In this document: one piece after another, positions 50,340-64,000 of the stretch
Layout of the letters: each line of letters begins with the position of its first letter
How positions within the stretch are numbered: position 1 is the first letter of the stretch
Notes under the pieces: model-generated
Seen by the model: only the letters and a program-made list of their open reading frames with translations
What the model was told of the DNA's origin: nothing
Databases searched by the model: none
Made by a program: the position numbers and the translations under genes
NCBI GenBank assembly: GCA_032173965.1
Contig: CM063283.1
Span: 83,516,743 to 83,580,742 of the forward strand
Source: Sitta carolinensis
Lineage: Eukaryota > Chordata > Aves > Passeriformes > Sittidae
DNA: 64,000 nt
Direction: 5' to 3'

Positions 50340-53300
50340 ACATGTTTATGATGGAGAAATAGATATTTTGGAGGGCTATATAATATATATACCTCAATGA
50401 TTAATTTTGCTTGAGTTTTCTCATATATATTGATATGTGGTGTCTCACAAGACAAGATGTCTCATGTCTGGTTACTGATGAGATATACCTAAGATTGGGA
50501 GCCAGGTGACAGAATGCTTATTAGGAATGCCTGTTAAGGCACGGCTGAAGATGATTATCTGTGGCTTTTCTCCAGAATGGCTTTTCTCCAAGATGACATA
50601 AATTCTATTCAGCCCCAGTGTGTCTCTCCAAGTTTTCACATTCTTATTGTCCTTCCCCAAAGAAGAGAGCTCACTGGAGTGACTTACGGCCACATAGCCA
50701 CAGGGAGTTATGCAGCTATTCCAAGTCTTTTCCTTTAGAAGACTCAGATGTGCAGCAGAATTTTTTGTTGTCAAGTGTCCTAATTCCTTTATCTCTTGCA
50801 CCTACCTTACAACTCAGTGATGATAATCTAAAACATCTCACTTTACCAGGATGTTACTTAGTATCTGTGATTCATTGCAATAACTAATAATTGGCTGGTA
50901 GAACCTTGTCACCTCTTTGCTGCTGACTAGCGTAATGCACACTGGGTGGAAGACTCAAAGTTATTAAAACAGCTTCCCAAGGTCTAAATTAAAGATGCAG
51001 CAACTCTAGAAAGTCATTGCCAACCCTGCCATCCAAGGGCTGCAGCATTCAGAAAATAAACTGTGATCAAATGAAATTTTAAAATAAACAAGAATGGGAA
51101 AATCGGCCTGAAAATGTAACAGTTCCATTAAGAAGTGCCTAAGCACCTGAATCAAGGTGCTCATCTCCAGCTTTCCTTTTTTAAAAAAGTCTGAGAATAA
51201 GAAGTGAGAGACAATTTATGGGTGCAGCTGGATTTAGAAACTACATTTGTGTGAAGAGACATTGAAAAGTTTGGGACAGTTTATTTTAGAAAAAAGACAG
51301 AGGTGCTGATAAAACTTTCAAAGTAACGTTATGGCATCAAGAAGGTGACATGAATGCTTCTAGATGTGTCTCCACAGACTAAAAAAGGGAAAGAGCTTGA
51401 TATTGAATTCAGAGGGCAGAAAATTAAAAAAGGTAGGAAATTAAAAGGAAAATTATTTTTCAACGGACAATATAATTTATGGCCCATTTATGCTTATTCT
51501 CAACACCAGCATTAAAAAACCCTCCCAAAACATTAAACAAGCCTACAGATAAGACACCAAGATGTACACATAAAAAATTAAATAGGATTTGGGAAAGAGA
51601 GGAACCCTCATTTCCTTTCAGGGCATCTCAAACTGTTCATAAGAGTATGGGAAAGAAAGGCCTTAGAATCTTAGGGAGGAGTAATGGCATCAAGTATGGA
51701 AAGAGAAAGGCAGAAGGGCTACCCCAGCCTCTTCCAGGAAATCTGCTGACACTGATGGGTGCAAGGTCTCCTCTTCACAAAATTGCCAGTTTTGGCAGTG
51801 CATTTTGTCTTGAAGTTGAATAAAGTAACAAAAATCAATAGTCTTGTCTTTTTATCACCTGGTTAGCCTCTCATGTGTCTCTGTTTGCTGGAGCATTATT
51901 TTGGGGAACCTAGAGCTGCTGGATCTATCAGTGCTCACTAGCTCTGGAAGTTATATAGGTATGGGCCACCTGCCAAAGAGCAGGACTTCCCTTTCTCTCA
52001 GGACAGCCTGGTTTAGGGGCACCTTGGAGTAGAAGCCCAGAGCAAAGGGACAATGGGACACAGGGGAATCGCAATGTTTAACTTTGCTGAAGGGTTTGCG
52101 TTGCCACAGCAGTCCTGCCTGGCTGCCCAAGCTGCCTGAGGGGCAGAAGATTGTTACCAATTTTTGTTATGAATCAGTAGCAGCAACAATCAACAGATAT
52201 TTGCTGTCTTTCAGGACTCTTAAGAAGCAGTAATTTAAGGTAAAAGCTAGACAAAGAGCCAGCACAGATCGGACTGTGATCTGACTGAAGTTTTGGTCCA
52301 ATTCACACATGTGCAGGACAGGCAGACACACACAGACAGCTTCCCAAATTATCAAAATAATTTAATTTTTGCTTGCAGACTTTCATGGAAACTTCAGGTA
52401 TGATCTGTTGCAAGAACATGATGCTAGACTAGATTTAGTGCCCAGTTTGATGTACCAATGTTTGTGCTTTTACTGATAAAGCTCTTATGCAAATAAAATG
52501 CTTCATTTCTGCTGTCCTTGCACACTCACCAGGTGTGAGCCAGAATAATTTCCTTCCTTGCAATATTAAATAGAATTAAAATGTGAATCCTTTTCCCAAA
52601 TAGCTTGGAGACATGTTCATTCTTTTAGTGTTCTTCACACTTTGCTGATAATGCATTTCTTGTTTATGTCTGGGAAATAAATATACTCCCTTCTGTCTTC
52701 AGTCTTAGATGCTGCTACACCGGTGCTGATCTCTCTGCCCTAGATGCCATTTCAGCAGCTATGTTGTAAACCATTTCATTGCCTCAGGACCTTATATTTG
52801 CAAGGTCAATTGCTGCTGAAATGATGATTAGTCTTCAGCTGCTATGTATAAAGAGGGTGACAATCACAGTGCCCTTGAGCATTGACTGTAGGAGGTGGCT
52901 ACCATCCTATTTTCTGTACCAGACAAAACTATAGTTAACCACTGCACTGTTTACTGGCATGGTCCCAGAGAGGGAAAAACTGAATAGTTGTCCTGTCATT
53001 TTATCTCTGGTGTTAATGTTAAACAAAAAATGTATCCAGAAAAGATCTTTAGAACTAAATCTTTCACAGACATAATGTTGATCCTGGCTTTTTAATTTAC
53101 TTCTTATATAATTCAAATAAAAATCTCCTTTCTGCACATTTTCATATTTGCAGCAGGATCCCAAAATTTTATTCCTTATCTGCTATGGAAGAATGAAGTT
53201 TAATTTCTGCTTTATAAATATAAAACTGCACAAAAGAGAATAATAAGGCTTTGAAATTTTTCAACATAAGCGCAATTCTTGACCAACACTGTCTCCTGTT

Positions 53301-56300
53301 CTGAAGACCGTGTAATGCTCACCACTGCCTTTCAGCCCTGCTCATGTGAAACCAGCTCGGGACTGAATCCCTCTTTTGGACAAGGCCTAGCAGGTAAAGC
53401 AATATGGAAGAGAAAAAACCAGCTGCAGATATTCCACACGGCCAAAAACAGTCAGAAAAAGTACAGACAGCTCTGGTGCCTTGAGCCGCATTTGCTACAT
53501 TACGCTGCTTATCCTGAAAGATTTCTGAATGTACTGCTGCATGTTTGAGATGATCCTCCAAAATGCTTGTGTTGTTAGGGTAAGCTTGTCTTATGGTCCA
53601 TACATTATCTCAGTCTCTAGATATAAAATTTCATAGGCTTGAATATATTGGTTTCCTTGGCCATTGTAAAATTTGTAAATAGTTCTCTGTAAATGACCTG
53701 AAAGTCAGCTTAATAAGCAAAGGCCAACAGCACCACCCTCATTCTGCTATCCTTTGTGGATAGAACAGCAATTTTTTTGTGCTTAGCATATCTCAAAATG
53801 CAACTGATATCTCAGACACAGAAACTTAGGTTTTCCTAGCCTTTTCAAATATTAAATATGAGGAATTAACATAATAGTAATAGGTAGTTGATTAAATTTC
53901 ACTCAAAAATTTAAAAAGTTATCAATCATCTTTCCTCAAATACACAGGAAAAATAACATACCTGGCTAAGCTAAAGAAATAAGGTAAATTTCTCTACAAT
54001 TTGGCATTTCTTGCTGACTTTTCTTTTCTAATCAAGCATTAAAAAACTTGAAGGTGAATGTTTTCTCATCAGATTGTTTTCTAGCTGTTTCTTTAGTAAT
54101 CCACCCAAGTTAAGAAACAAGACATCCAAAACCAGATGTCATGTTCGACTAGTCCTGAGTGTAGGGCCACACTTGAAACAATCAGTGTTTCACAGCTTCC
54201 TCCCAGCTGCTGCTTGGAGCACAAGGACTATGGAACTTGAGCAGATCCAGGAATCTCCAAGATCCATCCAAGATATCATCCCAGACATCTAGCTAAATTG
54301 TCTTATTTATTCCAGAGTTCCTAAATACTTTGGGAAACAGCCCAATTTCTAATCCCATCAATGTGAAAAGGCCTTGAGGCATCCCTGAAAGGTTAGTAAG
54401 CACTGCTAGCACAGGCATTGTTCACCAGCCAGGGCTGGGGGTTTACACCATGGTTTCACCTATCAGAGATTAAGAAATGCCTCAGTTACTGCTACTACCT
54501 TCTTGCAGGGTTAACTGTAAGATTTCCTCTCAGAGCTCCTTTTCCCTGTATGTTTCCTGGGAAGACAAAGTGAAATTTATACTTCGGTTCAGAAGGAATG
54601 AAAACCTGACAAAAAGTAAGGGACACTCTGGGAATTTCATGAGAGATTTTTGAATGCGTGGGATACCTATGAAAGCAATTGGCATCTGGCCTGCTTCTCC
54701 CTCTGTGATACCTTCAGAGCAAAAGGATACTGTAATAATGAAAAAGTACTGATAGCTTTTCCTCAGTAATGAATTAAAAGTTTGCAGAACACAGCAAGGA
54801 GCCTACACACGTCGTTATGCCACAGCAAGACATAACAACATTGCATTTTTGGAGAAATGTGGTTATTACAAAAGTATTAAATTATTTTTCAATCAAATAT
54901 TTCATACACTGAAACACATAAAGCAGCTGGAAAAAAAAAATCAAATTCGGATTCTTTCTTTCATCCCTGGTGATAAATGGCTTCCTTCAGGTTCCAGTAG
55001 ATAGATAAATTTAAGGACAGGCTTTCATGTAGCCTTGATTTCTGCTATCCTTTCAACTAGGGCTCAGGAATGCCATATAGAAGATAAAATTTAATTTCCA
55101 TGAGAGGGCTGGATGACTCTGGGAATCGAAAATGGCACATAGGGCTGTTTGCTATTGTCAGTCACTGGTTCAAAGAGAGGTCAATCTGTGCCCAGACTTT
55201 GCTCCTCTCTCATGGTGGTTGGGTATATGGTCTGTGACATGGATCAGCCCATCACAGCTGCTTTCTGCATCCTTGCAGCTGGCACAGTCCCAGCTATTTC
55301 ATTTGCCAGATACTGCAGGACTATGAGGACATTGGTGGCAATCAGGAGGTCAACGACTTCTTTGTCATTGCTGGATTTTTGGTCTTCTGTCTGCCCACAG
55401 TGGAGTTATTCACTTGGCAGCATAACAAAACTGCACCACTCATATTTCTGTGGCTGGCAGAGAATTTAACTCTCCATGGCTGTCAGCTGAACAGCTTCCA
55501 GTAAGACAAAAATAAATTTAAAACCAATGCACTTTCCTCCTCCCCATACACAGTACTAAAATCCCCAACTCAAACCATGGCTAAAGATACTTCCACTTCC
55601 CTGTATACAAGCTGATCTTTGAATGACTATCAATCATTTCAGCGAATTATAGATTATTTCCAACTGAACCAATATGGGAGGAGAAAAATAAGTCTGTTCT
55701 TTGACAATTGGAAGGAAGAGATAGTGTTAAAAAGGCTTTTCTCAAACGTGGTGCTATCATTCTGGAAAAAACTGACCTTCATGAATTCTATGGTTTTATA
55801 TTTTTATGTCATGGAACAGCATCATTTTAAAGGTATGAGAATTGCAGAATCTGTACTGGAATTTCTATTCATAGAGGGAGAATAAAATGCAATATGTCTT
55901 TGAATGTGTCTTCTTAAGGAGTCAAAATGAGATTTGAGTCTAAAAGGGAGAAATAGAAAACGGATCATGTACATTCTCATCCCCTTCACCTTCATCAGCT
56001 CTCACCTTGAGCTGAACCCATCATCCTGCAGAGCCATTTTACCAAGTGTATGCACAACACCTTTGTGTTGAAGGTTCCTACTACCTTAGGTGCTTCCCAA
56101 AATCTATTTACAAGATCACTAAACTGTACTACTACACTACTATGCTGTGGTATTACAACTTTGTATTGATCAACATGAAGTCAAAAACCATGTGTCTGTG
56201 CCCTTAAATTTATCCTTAAATATTGCCCTTAAAAGTTGGCAATAGCAGTGGCTATACCAATGATTGTGTTTTTGTTTCTTTTGGACCATATCAGCATTTC

Positions 56301-59300
56301 ATTCTGCTTCTGTTATCTAATCAGCATAATACGTCAACTACAATAACGTCATTAAAACTGTAGTTCTGACAACTGAAACTACCCAAAACACAGCAATGCA
56401 ATAATCCTCTATATCTCTTGCTGTCTACACATACAAAACTCCTACTCTGTTTAGAAGAAAAGAAATTGAAGGGCATTTGGTGTTTCTTTGGATAAACTTA
56501 ATTTTACATAGAAATACCAACAAATTTAACAAAAACAGTTGGAACTGATATCACAGGTTTTAAAGAGATCAAACCTCCTATAGAGTTCCTGGAGGAAAAG
56601 GCTGTAGTAAATAAGAAATACTTGGAAATTTACTATTGTCTGTAGAGAACTGATGCTTGTTTTCCAGGCTGCGATAATTAAAAATCATTTCCACAGCAAC
56701 TTCATTTAGGCTTAGAGTGTTTCTTAGTTTTAATGCAAAGCAAATATTCAGAAAGCCCCTTAAAATAGTCAGGATTTTTATTTTTCATTTCTAATTCATT
56801 AAAAACTTTTTTAAAAGAAAAAATCATGCAAACATGATTGCTTTTCAATTTGATTATTGGATTGCTTTTCAATCCTATAATTTCGATCAGTCCATGTCCT
56901 AGATTAATTAAAAATAAAGATAAGAAATAAAGTGGTCACATGGTGAAGTATATACATGTGTAGAGCTCCCAGGAAAGACAAACTTCTGTATTTCCCTAAT
57001 TTTCAGTAGATGAGGTACCCTGGAGTACCTCTAGGTTAATGAAAAGTCCAGAAGATTTTGTGACACATTTGTCTGGGTCACAAAGCAATATTTAGAAGGA
57101 AAGATTTTGCAAAGTTTTGGCTGTGGAATAATTAAAGCTAGAACTTTCCTTTGGAAAAAACTCATACCCACTTCAGCAGGATGTGGTCTTTCCCAAAACA
57201 CAGATCTCAGTGGAATCACTGATCAGAGTTATTACTGATCTAATAACACTCATGACACTTCCTGCATATAAACAGCTTCAAGTTTACTTATAAGAATAAA
57301 TATTAATTATGCAAATATATATAAATATTTGAGAAACATCTTAACATGCTTTATTGCATTACGATTAATAAATTATTCTTGATTATCATAAAATGGTCAG
57401 CCTAACGACATGAACCAGTACATTTAATCAGCATTTCACAACAAAGGAGAAAACAGTTTGGAGATATACTTCCAAAGATTTTCTTCCATGATTTTTCTAA
57501 CAAAATCTGTTTGTTTCCCAGAGATGGGAACATGATTAATATCTTTCTATTTAAATACAGTTTATATAGCAATAAAAGCTTAATGTCAATGCACTTGCAA
57601 ACTGGCAGGGTTGCAGCAGAGACATTAGATTTCTCACTTATCTCATTTTCAGGCACCTAGTTGGAAAGTAAAAGCAATGCTTAGCTGGATTTTTTTTACA
57701 AAAAAAAAGGTATGCAGTTATTTTTCCCCAAGTAAAAGTTCTCTTTTATGTACAATTGGTCCAATTGATGAACACATCAATTATTACAAGTAGCATACTG
57801 ATATAAATATATGAACGAATGAATAATTTTTAAAAGAAAAAGCTATGTTGACATGCAGGGAACCTCTTTTACATTAATCATCATGTATCCAGTTATTCAG
57901 TGATGTACTCAAAAACATGTAAAAAACCTCTAAAACCTAAAAGTGCCAATGAGTCTTTCGTTCAACAACTAATATCTTAGTTCATGGTTCTAGATTGGTT
58001 ATCAAATACTTTAATCTAATTTTGTTGACAAACATCCATTTTCATGGTCTGCTGCCCAAACAGCTCCACTTATTGATGTTTTCATTGCTGAACTATACAA
58101 AATCATAATGAATGTAAATAAATTCTGTATTGTTGATACAAATGCTGGGGCAAATTTGCTGTGTAAGTTCAGGGTACCTTAAAGAACAGCAGCAGACTCA
58201 AAGAATATAACTGATGCCTCTTGTGTAATGTGTGGTGATATGATGCAGGCTAATTAATGTTGGTGGGTTAACACTGAATTTTACTAGATAAATACATGTG
58301 CTTTTTCTTCACTCTAACAGTACACTTGGTCCTTAATTCTGTGCCATATAGATAGATATAGATAGATATAGATAGATACAGATAGATATAGATAGATATA
58401 GATGAGGACAACAAATTTAGAGCCTAGTGCTCCTGGAACACTGAATATTAACCCACGCTGTTCCTTGCAAGCAATAATTGGCCTTGGAAGTATTTCTCTT
58501 GGTTTGGGCAGGTTGAGCAGATGTAGCCTGTAGTTTGAAACTTAGCATTCATTTACCATTTCTCAGCATTGCCTTACAATGGAAAGAGGAAGCCGTTACC
58601 AAGATTCTGCGTTTCCTTGTTCTCTGTGTGTTTAGACTGTGAGCAGCATGGAGTGATGGCAGCACTGCCTGCTCTGTTACAGCCCATCAAGGACCAGCAC
58701 CTCCTTCCATTGTAGGCAGCAGATTAAAAAATTTCACTGCAGTTTTAGTGTAGCCTGTGGTTAATAACACTGATGTACTGGTCCAAGAATTGCTCAAGGA
58801 CATCTTGAACCTGTGAAAGTAAACAACTAATTGATTATTCGGTGAATAAATTAATTGAATAAATAGAATTAATTAACTAAATTAATAATCTTTTATTTAA
58901 CATGTATTTTCATCTTCAAAAGCATCTGGGCTCATGCAAATATTCCTCATCGCAGAAAACTTTAAAAGAATTACATTTTAATTGAAGACAAAATGCATCA
59001 GTATTTTTTATTTGTTGGCAGGTATTATAATAACAAAGACTTTCTTTCTAAAGAATAGAAATCCACATAACATTAGGAAGTAATATTTAAATAAAGATAA
59101 TAAAACAACTTTGTCCTCTGTGGGGACATGCGATCTAAAAAATCTGTCTGGCACTATCTTTTCTGTGTTTGTTTGTTTTTCTTTGCATGACTGCACCTCA
59201 GAAAAGATAAGTTTGTCTTTTTTCAGCAATAGGGACCAGGTGGTACATTATGTTCAAAAATCAGAAAATATATTTTCATCTGGTGTAAGAGAGCATCCAA

Positions 59301-62040
59301 GAATACTGCACTTTCCCCAAAGCAGCCAGTGAAATTTTTACCTCACATGAATTTCTTGTCCTTCTTTAGGAATATGTTAAAATGCTATTTATTAGTGGAA
59401 TCTGCAAATAAGCAATACTCAGTCCAATGAAACATTAATTATAAATATATGTATTCTGCCAGATCTAAGTATTGGATATTTATGAAATTTATTTCTGCAT
59501 GTAGGGCAAAGACTGTAAAGCATAAAACTAGTCATTAATTTGAATAGTACTTCTCTCATGTATTTCATAACATTTTTCAATTAATTGAAGTTCCTTCTTA
59601 TGAAGGGAATGATCTCTGTAGAATCTGATTCTTTCACCATCCATTTTTATCTTCAAGGCTTGTATACTTCTTTTGAATATTAAAATCCCCTTTTTCTTCA
59701 AAATATTTAGGTGCTTATATAAATTCATGCATATAGTTATTCCATTTACTTTAAATGATATAAGAATCTGAATGAATATTGTGACCCGAAAACTAGATTT
59801 TGTACATCAGAGTCACTGGCACGTTGTGTTAGTTCACATAAAGGAAAACTGACTTAGATGAAGAATCAAGCTTGTTATCTAAAATAAGATTTCCCAGTTG
59901 TTCACAAGTTAAGCTAATATTTAAACCCTGGAGAGAGCAAAAGTATCATTATGTCTATTTCTTTATTTTATGGCTTTATGCTTTTTCTCGCCTTCTGGTC
60001 TCCAGCAAGGATCACGAATGCAAAAAGACAGAGAAAAGGCTGCTCTAACACCACCTGCTCAGCAGCAGAAACAAACACTTCTCACAGCACAAGCACAGCT
60101 GCTGCTGCTCTAAGAGTTTCAGCACAGGTTTACAAATTGATGAGCCTGAAGTTTTGGGGACTCTCACTTTTTAATAACTTGAAAAATTTTAATGACAGTT
60201 GCTCTGTCAGTTAATACAGTCTACATCTATATGGAGCCAGCCATATGCTGTCAGGGAATATGCAACTTGTACTTAACTTCTCAAGTCAGGAGTAATTTGG
60301 TCTGAATTTAATATGGGCTAATTAGGTAAGTTTGAGGTAAGGCCAAGGAATTCCTTCAGTAGTGGCCAGTTCTGGAAGTACTTTAGTTCCGAGAAATTTC
60401 TAAAATTAATCAAGTGCAACACAATATGACCAAAATGTCTCCATGTCAGGAGAACATCCAAGTGGCTAGGCTCCTGTGGTAAAGGCACAAACTGGGTTGA
60501 ATATTTTTCTAAAGAGAAATATTTCAAATCACAATGTTGCCTCACATCAGACTTCTTTAGTCATTTCACACCCTAAACATGCACTGATTCACAGGTGTCC
60601 ATTCTGGCTCCCAATTGCCCCCACACACAGATGTAAGCAGCAGTGTGATTTGCAGTGCTGGAAGTCCATGAGTACCACTAAAACTACTCATGTTGCAGGA
60701 CGTTTCATAGGCAGTGAGGCGAGGAAGTTCAGGGAGCTGTAGTGTTCCAATACAGGTATGTCCTTGTGAAGCTCTGTTTGAAAGACTACAACTCCCAGAA
60801 TATTCCACTTTTTCATTAACTGCTGCAGAGACTTTTGTAAGATGACACCTGCTGCAGGAGGAAAAAAAATTAAACAACTCCAGGAATCAACTGTTAATAT
60901 GTAAGAAGAAATTAGGAAAGCATACTTCTAAAAAGATATTCCGGAATCCATGTTGGGTTGGTTTTAGGTGGCGTTAGAAACCAAGATACAGAGGACTTCA
61001 TACAAAGAGAAAAACAGCAATACAAAAACTGTTATTTCTGCTTTATAGAATGTCCTTTACAAAATTCCAGCTTAGCACTGAAACCGGTGCTCTGGATCTG
61101 AACTGGAGTTGAACTCGAAAAAAAAAACATCCAGAAGGCAATATTTGGGGCAGACATAAACACAGTCTGAATGGGAGAGCTCAGCAGCTCTATGGACTTG
61201 GGGTTATGTCTCATCTAGGGAGCTATTCAGCAACAGGAGCACCCCATGTCCCATGCGAAAGCATATATAATATATTTTTATTTCAACACATTTTTATATA
61301 ATTTGGTCTTACCAAATCAAAAAAATAATTTATGCAGCACAGTTAACAGTGTACTTGAACAGGAACTAAAGAATTCCGTAAACTTTCAGTCAGTCCTGAC
61401 CCCCAAATATTCCTACATGATCATTTTTGCAGCTGCAAATCTTTATTATTGTGAAAACAATTCATTGAGGATTAGCTTCCAGCATACACTAAAAATGTCT
61501 GTCTTTCAATTTCTTACCTAAAAAGGAGTGCTCCCAGTCAGCAGAAGCACATCTAGACCACTTTCAGTAATTTCCTGGGCCTAATAATCTGAAAACTGAA
61601 TATAACCCATGCCACAACAGAATGAAATAGCTGAGGATTTACACTCTAACACTTTTCTAATGCACAACACCATCCCTTGCATCACAAGCCCTTAGAGAAG
61701 TCTCAAAATAGCACAGTAAAAAGTAGAAGTTGCCACATATTGTAATGCCATGAAATGGACTCTTTCTAACTGGGAATTCCTCTAGCTTCATATTTTCTTC
61801 AGTATTTAACCTAGGACAGAGGGAGTTTCTCAATATGCATGCCAGGCACACTGAGTTTCCTACAACTTTTAGTTTCACCGGTTCTTTGGATCAGCTCCAG
61901 AGTTTCTGTGCGCATCCTGCATGTTAACACCCTCCTGAAGATGAAGTTTCTTTGTTTACTTTAACAGAGCAATAGCTTCTGCTCTCCAGAATGCTGTAAC
62001 CTGCAAAAACTGCATCAGTGGCACAGTGATAATGATAGAG
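50340..62040. other. Intronic sequence, nothing recognised
   Basis: Nearly 12 kb, mostly AT-rich. It holds a (GATAGATATA)n run at 58346-58404 and short A/T runs. The larger frames (109 codons at 50472-50801 minus, 114 at 51479-51823 plus, 106 at 55149-55469 plus) have no recognised motif or splice context. Confidence 0.5.
58346..58404 (+). repeat. (GATAGATATA)n microsatellite
   Basis: About six 10-base units, one with a C substitution. Confidence 0.92.
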
Positions 62041-62046
62041 GCCAAC

Positions 62047-62605
62047 TGTCCTAGTTTCAGCCAAGGACATGAGGGGTGCAGCCTGGAGCCGGGTGTTCCT
62101 ATCTAGGTCATTATTCTATACCCCTATCATTGCTGGGGATAGATATAAGGGATTTGCACTTCTGAGAAGAAGAGTGCATAGCTTCGTGTGGAGAAAAAAG
62201 TCACATGCAGAGGGGCCCAAAGCCAAAGTTTTGTCCTTTCCCAGGGGAGAGGGTGGTGAGAGGAGCAGTGTGGTGGTGTTGATACCAACTGAAGGGTTCG
62301 TCTGCCGTTGTTTTCCTCATTGTCTTGGGCTTGAGGAAAAAAATTGTGGAAGGAGCATTGGGGTGGTGCTGGCCACTGTCATGTCACGGACTCAGTGGGG
62401 ATTTCGCATGTAATCACTCTCTTTTATATGTTGCTGTCATTACAATTGTTGCTGTAACTGGTTTTGGTTTCTTATCTCATTGCTGTTTCCAGAAAATTGT
62501 TGTCTCCACCTGTAACCTCTGCCTTTCTCCTCTCTCTTTCACTGGAAGGAATAGGGAGAGAGAAGTGCATGGGGCTTAACTTCCAGCTGAACTTAAACCA
62601 CGACA
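62047..62605 (+). mobile_element. Solo LTR of an avian endogenous retrovirus, 559 bp, intact ends
   Basis: It starts TGTCCTAGTTTCAGCC and ends CTTAAACCACGACA, the standard termini of a widespread bird ERV LTR group. A perfect 5-bp target duplication, CCAAC, lies at 62042-62046 and 62606-62610. The interior shares blocks with the copies at 11322 and 26424. Being a lone LTR, it arose by recombination between the two LTRs of a provirus. The 114- and 84-codon frames inside it are not retroviral genes. Confidence 0.9.
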
Positions 62606-62610
62606 CCAAC

Positions 62611-64000
62611 CCATGAATTGTTTGCTTGCTCTTGGCTTCAATTGACCGAGAACAATTGACTTCCTGCACTAGATGACAAAATTATCATAACTATAGACAT
62701 TCAGAGAATGACTGTTTGAATTTTCAGTTTGGAAGAACATCTGTAAAGTCACAAAAGAAATACTGTATTGATTACCATACTACATACTTTATTGTAAATA
62801 CTATGGTATTACAGGCTATATATTGAGGTCTTTAGCCTATGATTTAGTTATGCTGTGAATGTCTGGCCTGTAGCAGGGGACTCCTGCAATTGCAGAGAGG
62901 GCTTTCCAAGCATGCAAAGGAGTGACTGTGCTTCTGCACCTAGAGGTGTGGTGTATCTTCCTCAATTGTATCAGAACCCCTCTTTCAATAGCTTTCTTAT
63001 ACAAAGGAAATTATAATGAATACTTTAATCTTCTTCCTCCTCCCCTCATTAGGTTTGATACCTGTACCTTATGGAAGCAGAAAGGCAGCTATTCCCACTT
63101 TTTCTTGATATGCCAGAGCTACAGCTTTACCTTGATCTAGCCTCCACAATCTAACAAAGTTTTATGCCTTTCATTTTGCATAAGTTCCTTTTCCCTAGAA
63201 CTTAGTTGGAAGTTGGTCTGGGTGGAAACTGAAGAGAAATCTCAGCTTTAACTCTTTTAAATATGCTAACCTTTTAAAGCTAAGAATCAGTGAAAACAAC
63301 AGAGGAACATTTCATATTCCAGGATTAATGATTCCAATTTTTTTATCTCACTACAAAGCAGGAGAAAACTTTGTGTGTGTGTGTGTGTGTGTGTGTGGGG
63401 TGTGTGTGTGTGTGTGTTATAGTGTGTCAGTTCAGGCCTTCTGACTGGAAAACCCAAGGAAGATTTATAGACACTAACCACAAGCAAGCAGCAAACATAT
63501 TAAAGTGTATCCTGAGCTCATGTATATGAAGAAAGAGTAACTTTTAATAACTTCTCTACACTTTTTGCATTTATGTAATTTTACCAAAATTTGAGGCACT
63601 TTAATCTTATTCTGGCATACCTTCATTGTAAGCTCATTTTTTCAGAAATAAATGCAAATGCAAATCACCTAGGACATCTTTAGTTCCCATACACATTACA
63701 GCAAGAATATAAAATAACTTTGACATGGGTCTATGTGTCTGCATTCAGAATATGGTCTTCAGGAAGGAATTAGCAACTTTTACCTTTTAAAAATATGAAA
63801 GAAAATATATGATATTGTAAATTCTAGGATCTCAAGATTAAGTATTATTCAGATTCATTTGCCTCAATTTAGATATCCAAAACTGAGAGAACTTATCATC
63901 TCAGCTAATCATCTGAGATTATCCTGATAATACTTCTGTGTGTGCTTTTACAATGGGATTCAGCATACTCTAGGAGTTTTCTAGCATGAGTTATATGAAT
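62611..64000. other. Intronic sequence, nothing recognised apart from a (GT)n run
   Basis: AT-rich sequence to the right edge. No exon or transposon recognised. Confidence 0.5.
63372..63418 (+). repeat. (GT)n dinucleotide microsatellite
   Basis: About 22 GT units, interrupted once by GGGG. Confidence 0.96.

Larger units (their letters stand above)
32979..64000 (-). other. GABRG3: Presumed GABRG3 intron upstream of the exon (continues past the window's right edge)
   Basis: This lies 5' of the exon on the minus strand. The preceding exon (about 83 bp, carrying the second half of the Cys-loop) and the 221-bp exon before it were looked for and not seen. The intron would then exceed 31 kb. The interval contains LTRs and microsatellites but no recognised coding sequence. 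Confidence 0.7.

Noticed and set aside
50472..50801. 109-codon minus-strand frame with an SHSGEKP stretch
   Set aside because: SGEKP recalls a zinc-finger linker, but there are no Cys2His2 residues around it and no second finger.
62069..62579. 114- and 84-codon + strand frames
   Set aside because: They fall wholly inside a solo LTR.
1..64000. Bacterial-type features (operons, CRISPR arrays, riboswitches) and tRNA or rRNA genes
   Set aside because: The window is vertebrate intronic DNA; no regularly spaced repeat array with unique spacers and no cloverleaf or rRNA core was seen.

Overview
This is a stretch of vertebrate nuclear DNA, almost certainly from a bird and probably a songbird. It is AT-rich, with no operons and no dense coding. 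It carries chicken-repeat-1 (CR1) LINE copies with the avian 3' end (the 'GGTTTGGGTTGGAA' block as read on the + strand) and several avian-type endogenous-retrovirus LTRs with TGTCCTGGTTT...AAACCACGACA ends. The songbird assignment is an inference from the LTR content.

Only one exon of a known gene is recognised. Bases 32841-32978 on the minus strand are a 138-bp internal exon with good splice sites. It encodes the end of the extracellular domain of a GABA-A receptor gamma subunit, and its residues match gamma-3 (GABRG3) best. The window is therefore read as part of GABRG3 on the minus strand: 32979-64000 is the upstream intron and 1-32840 the downstream intron. I looked for the adjacent exons (the Cys-loop exon and the M1 exon) and did not find them, so both flanking introns probably run past the window edges.

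The rest is intronic repeats and unrecognised sequence. Left part (1-12 kb): a long LTR element at 2147-3617, a CR1 with an expanded pentanucleotide tail at 6109-6715, an unusual CR1 that seems to keep 5' (ORF1) sequence at 8738-9775, a possible LTR at about 10.1-10.3 kb, and a solo LTR at 11322-11817. Middle (12-33 kb): mostly plain sequence, with a 209-bp (TTTTC)n tract at 21154-21362, an LTR stub at 26315-26424, a CR1 at 27303-27945, and a CR1/LTR composite at 31465-31754. Right part (33-64 kb): an ERVK-like LTR at about 39.5-40.1 kb, a (CTCAT)n array at 40733, and two solo LTRs with perfect 5-bp target duplications at 49784-50333 and 62047-62605.

I found no previously undescribed biological system. 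Points worth checking are the TA/CA repeat just upstream of the GABRG3 exon's splice acceptor, an unassigned 63-residue open frame at 20803-20994 with an acceptor-like sequence before it, the internally deleted CR1, and the unplaced LTR family at 49784. Apart from the GABRG3 exon, the open reading frames (60-148 codons) look like chance or repeat-derived frames.
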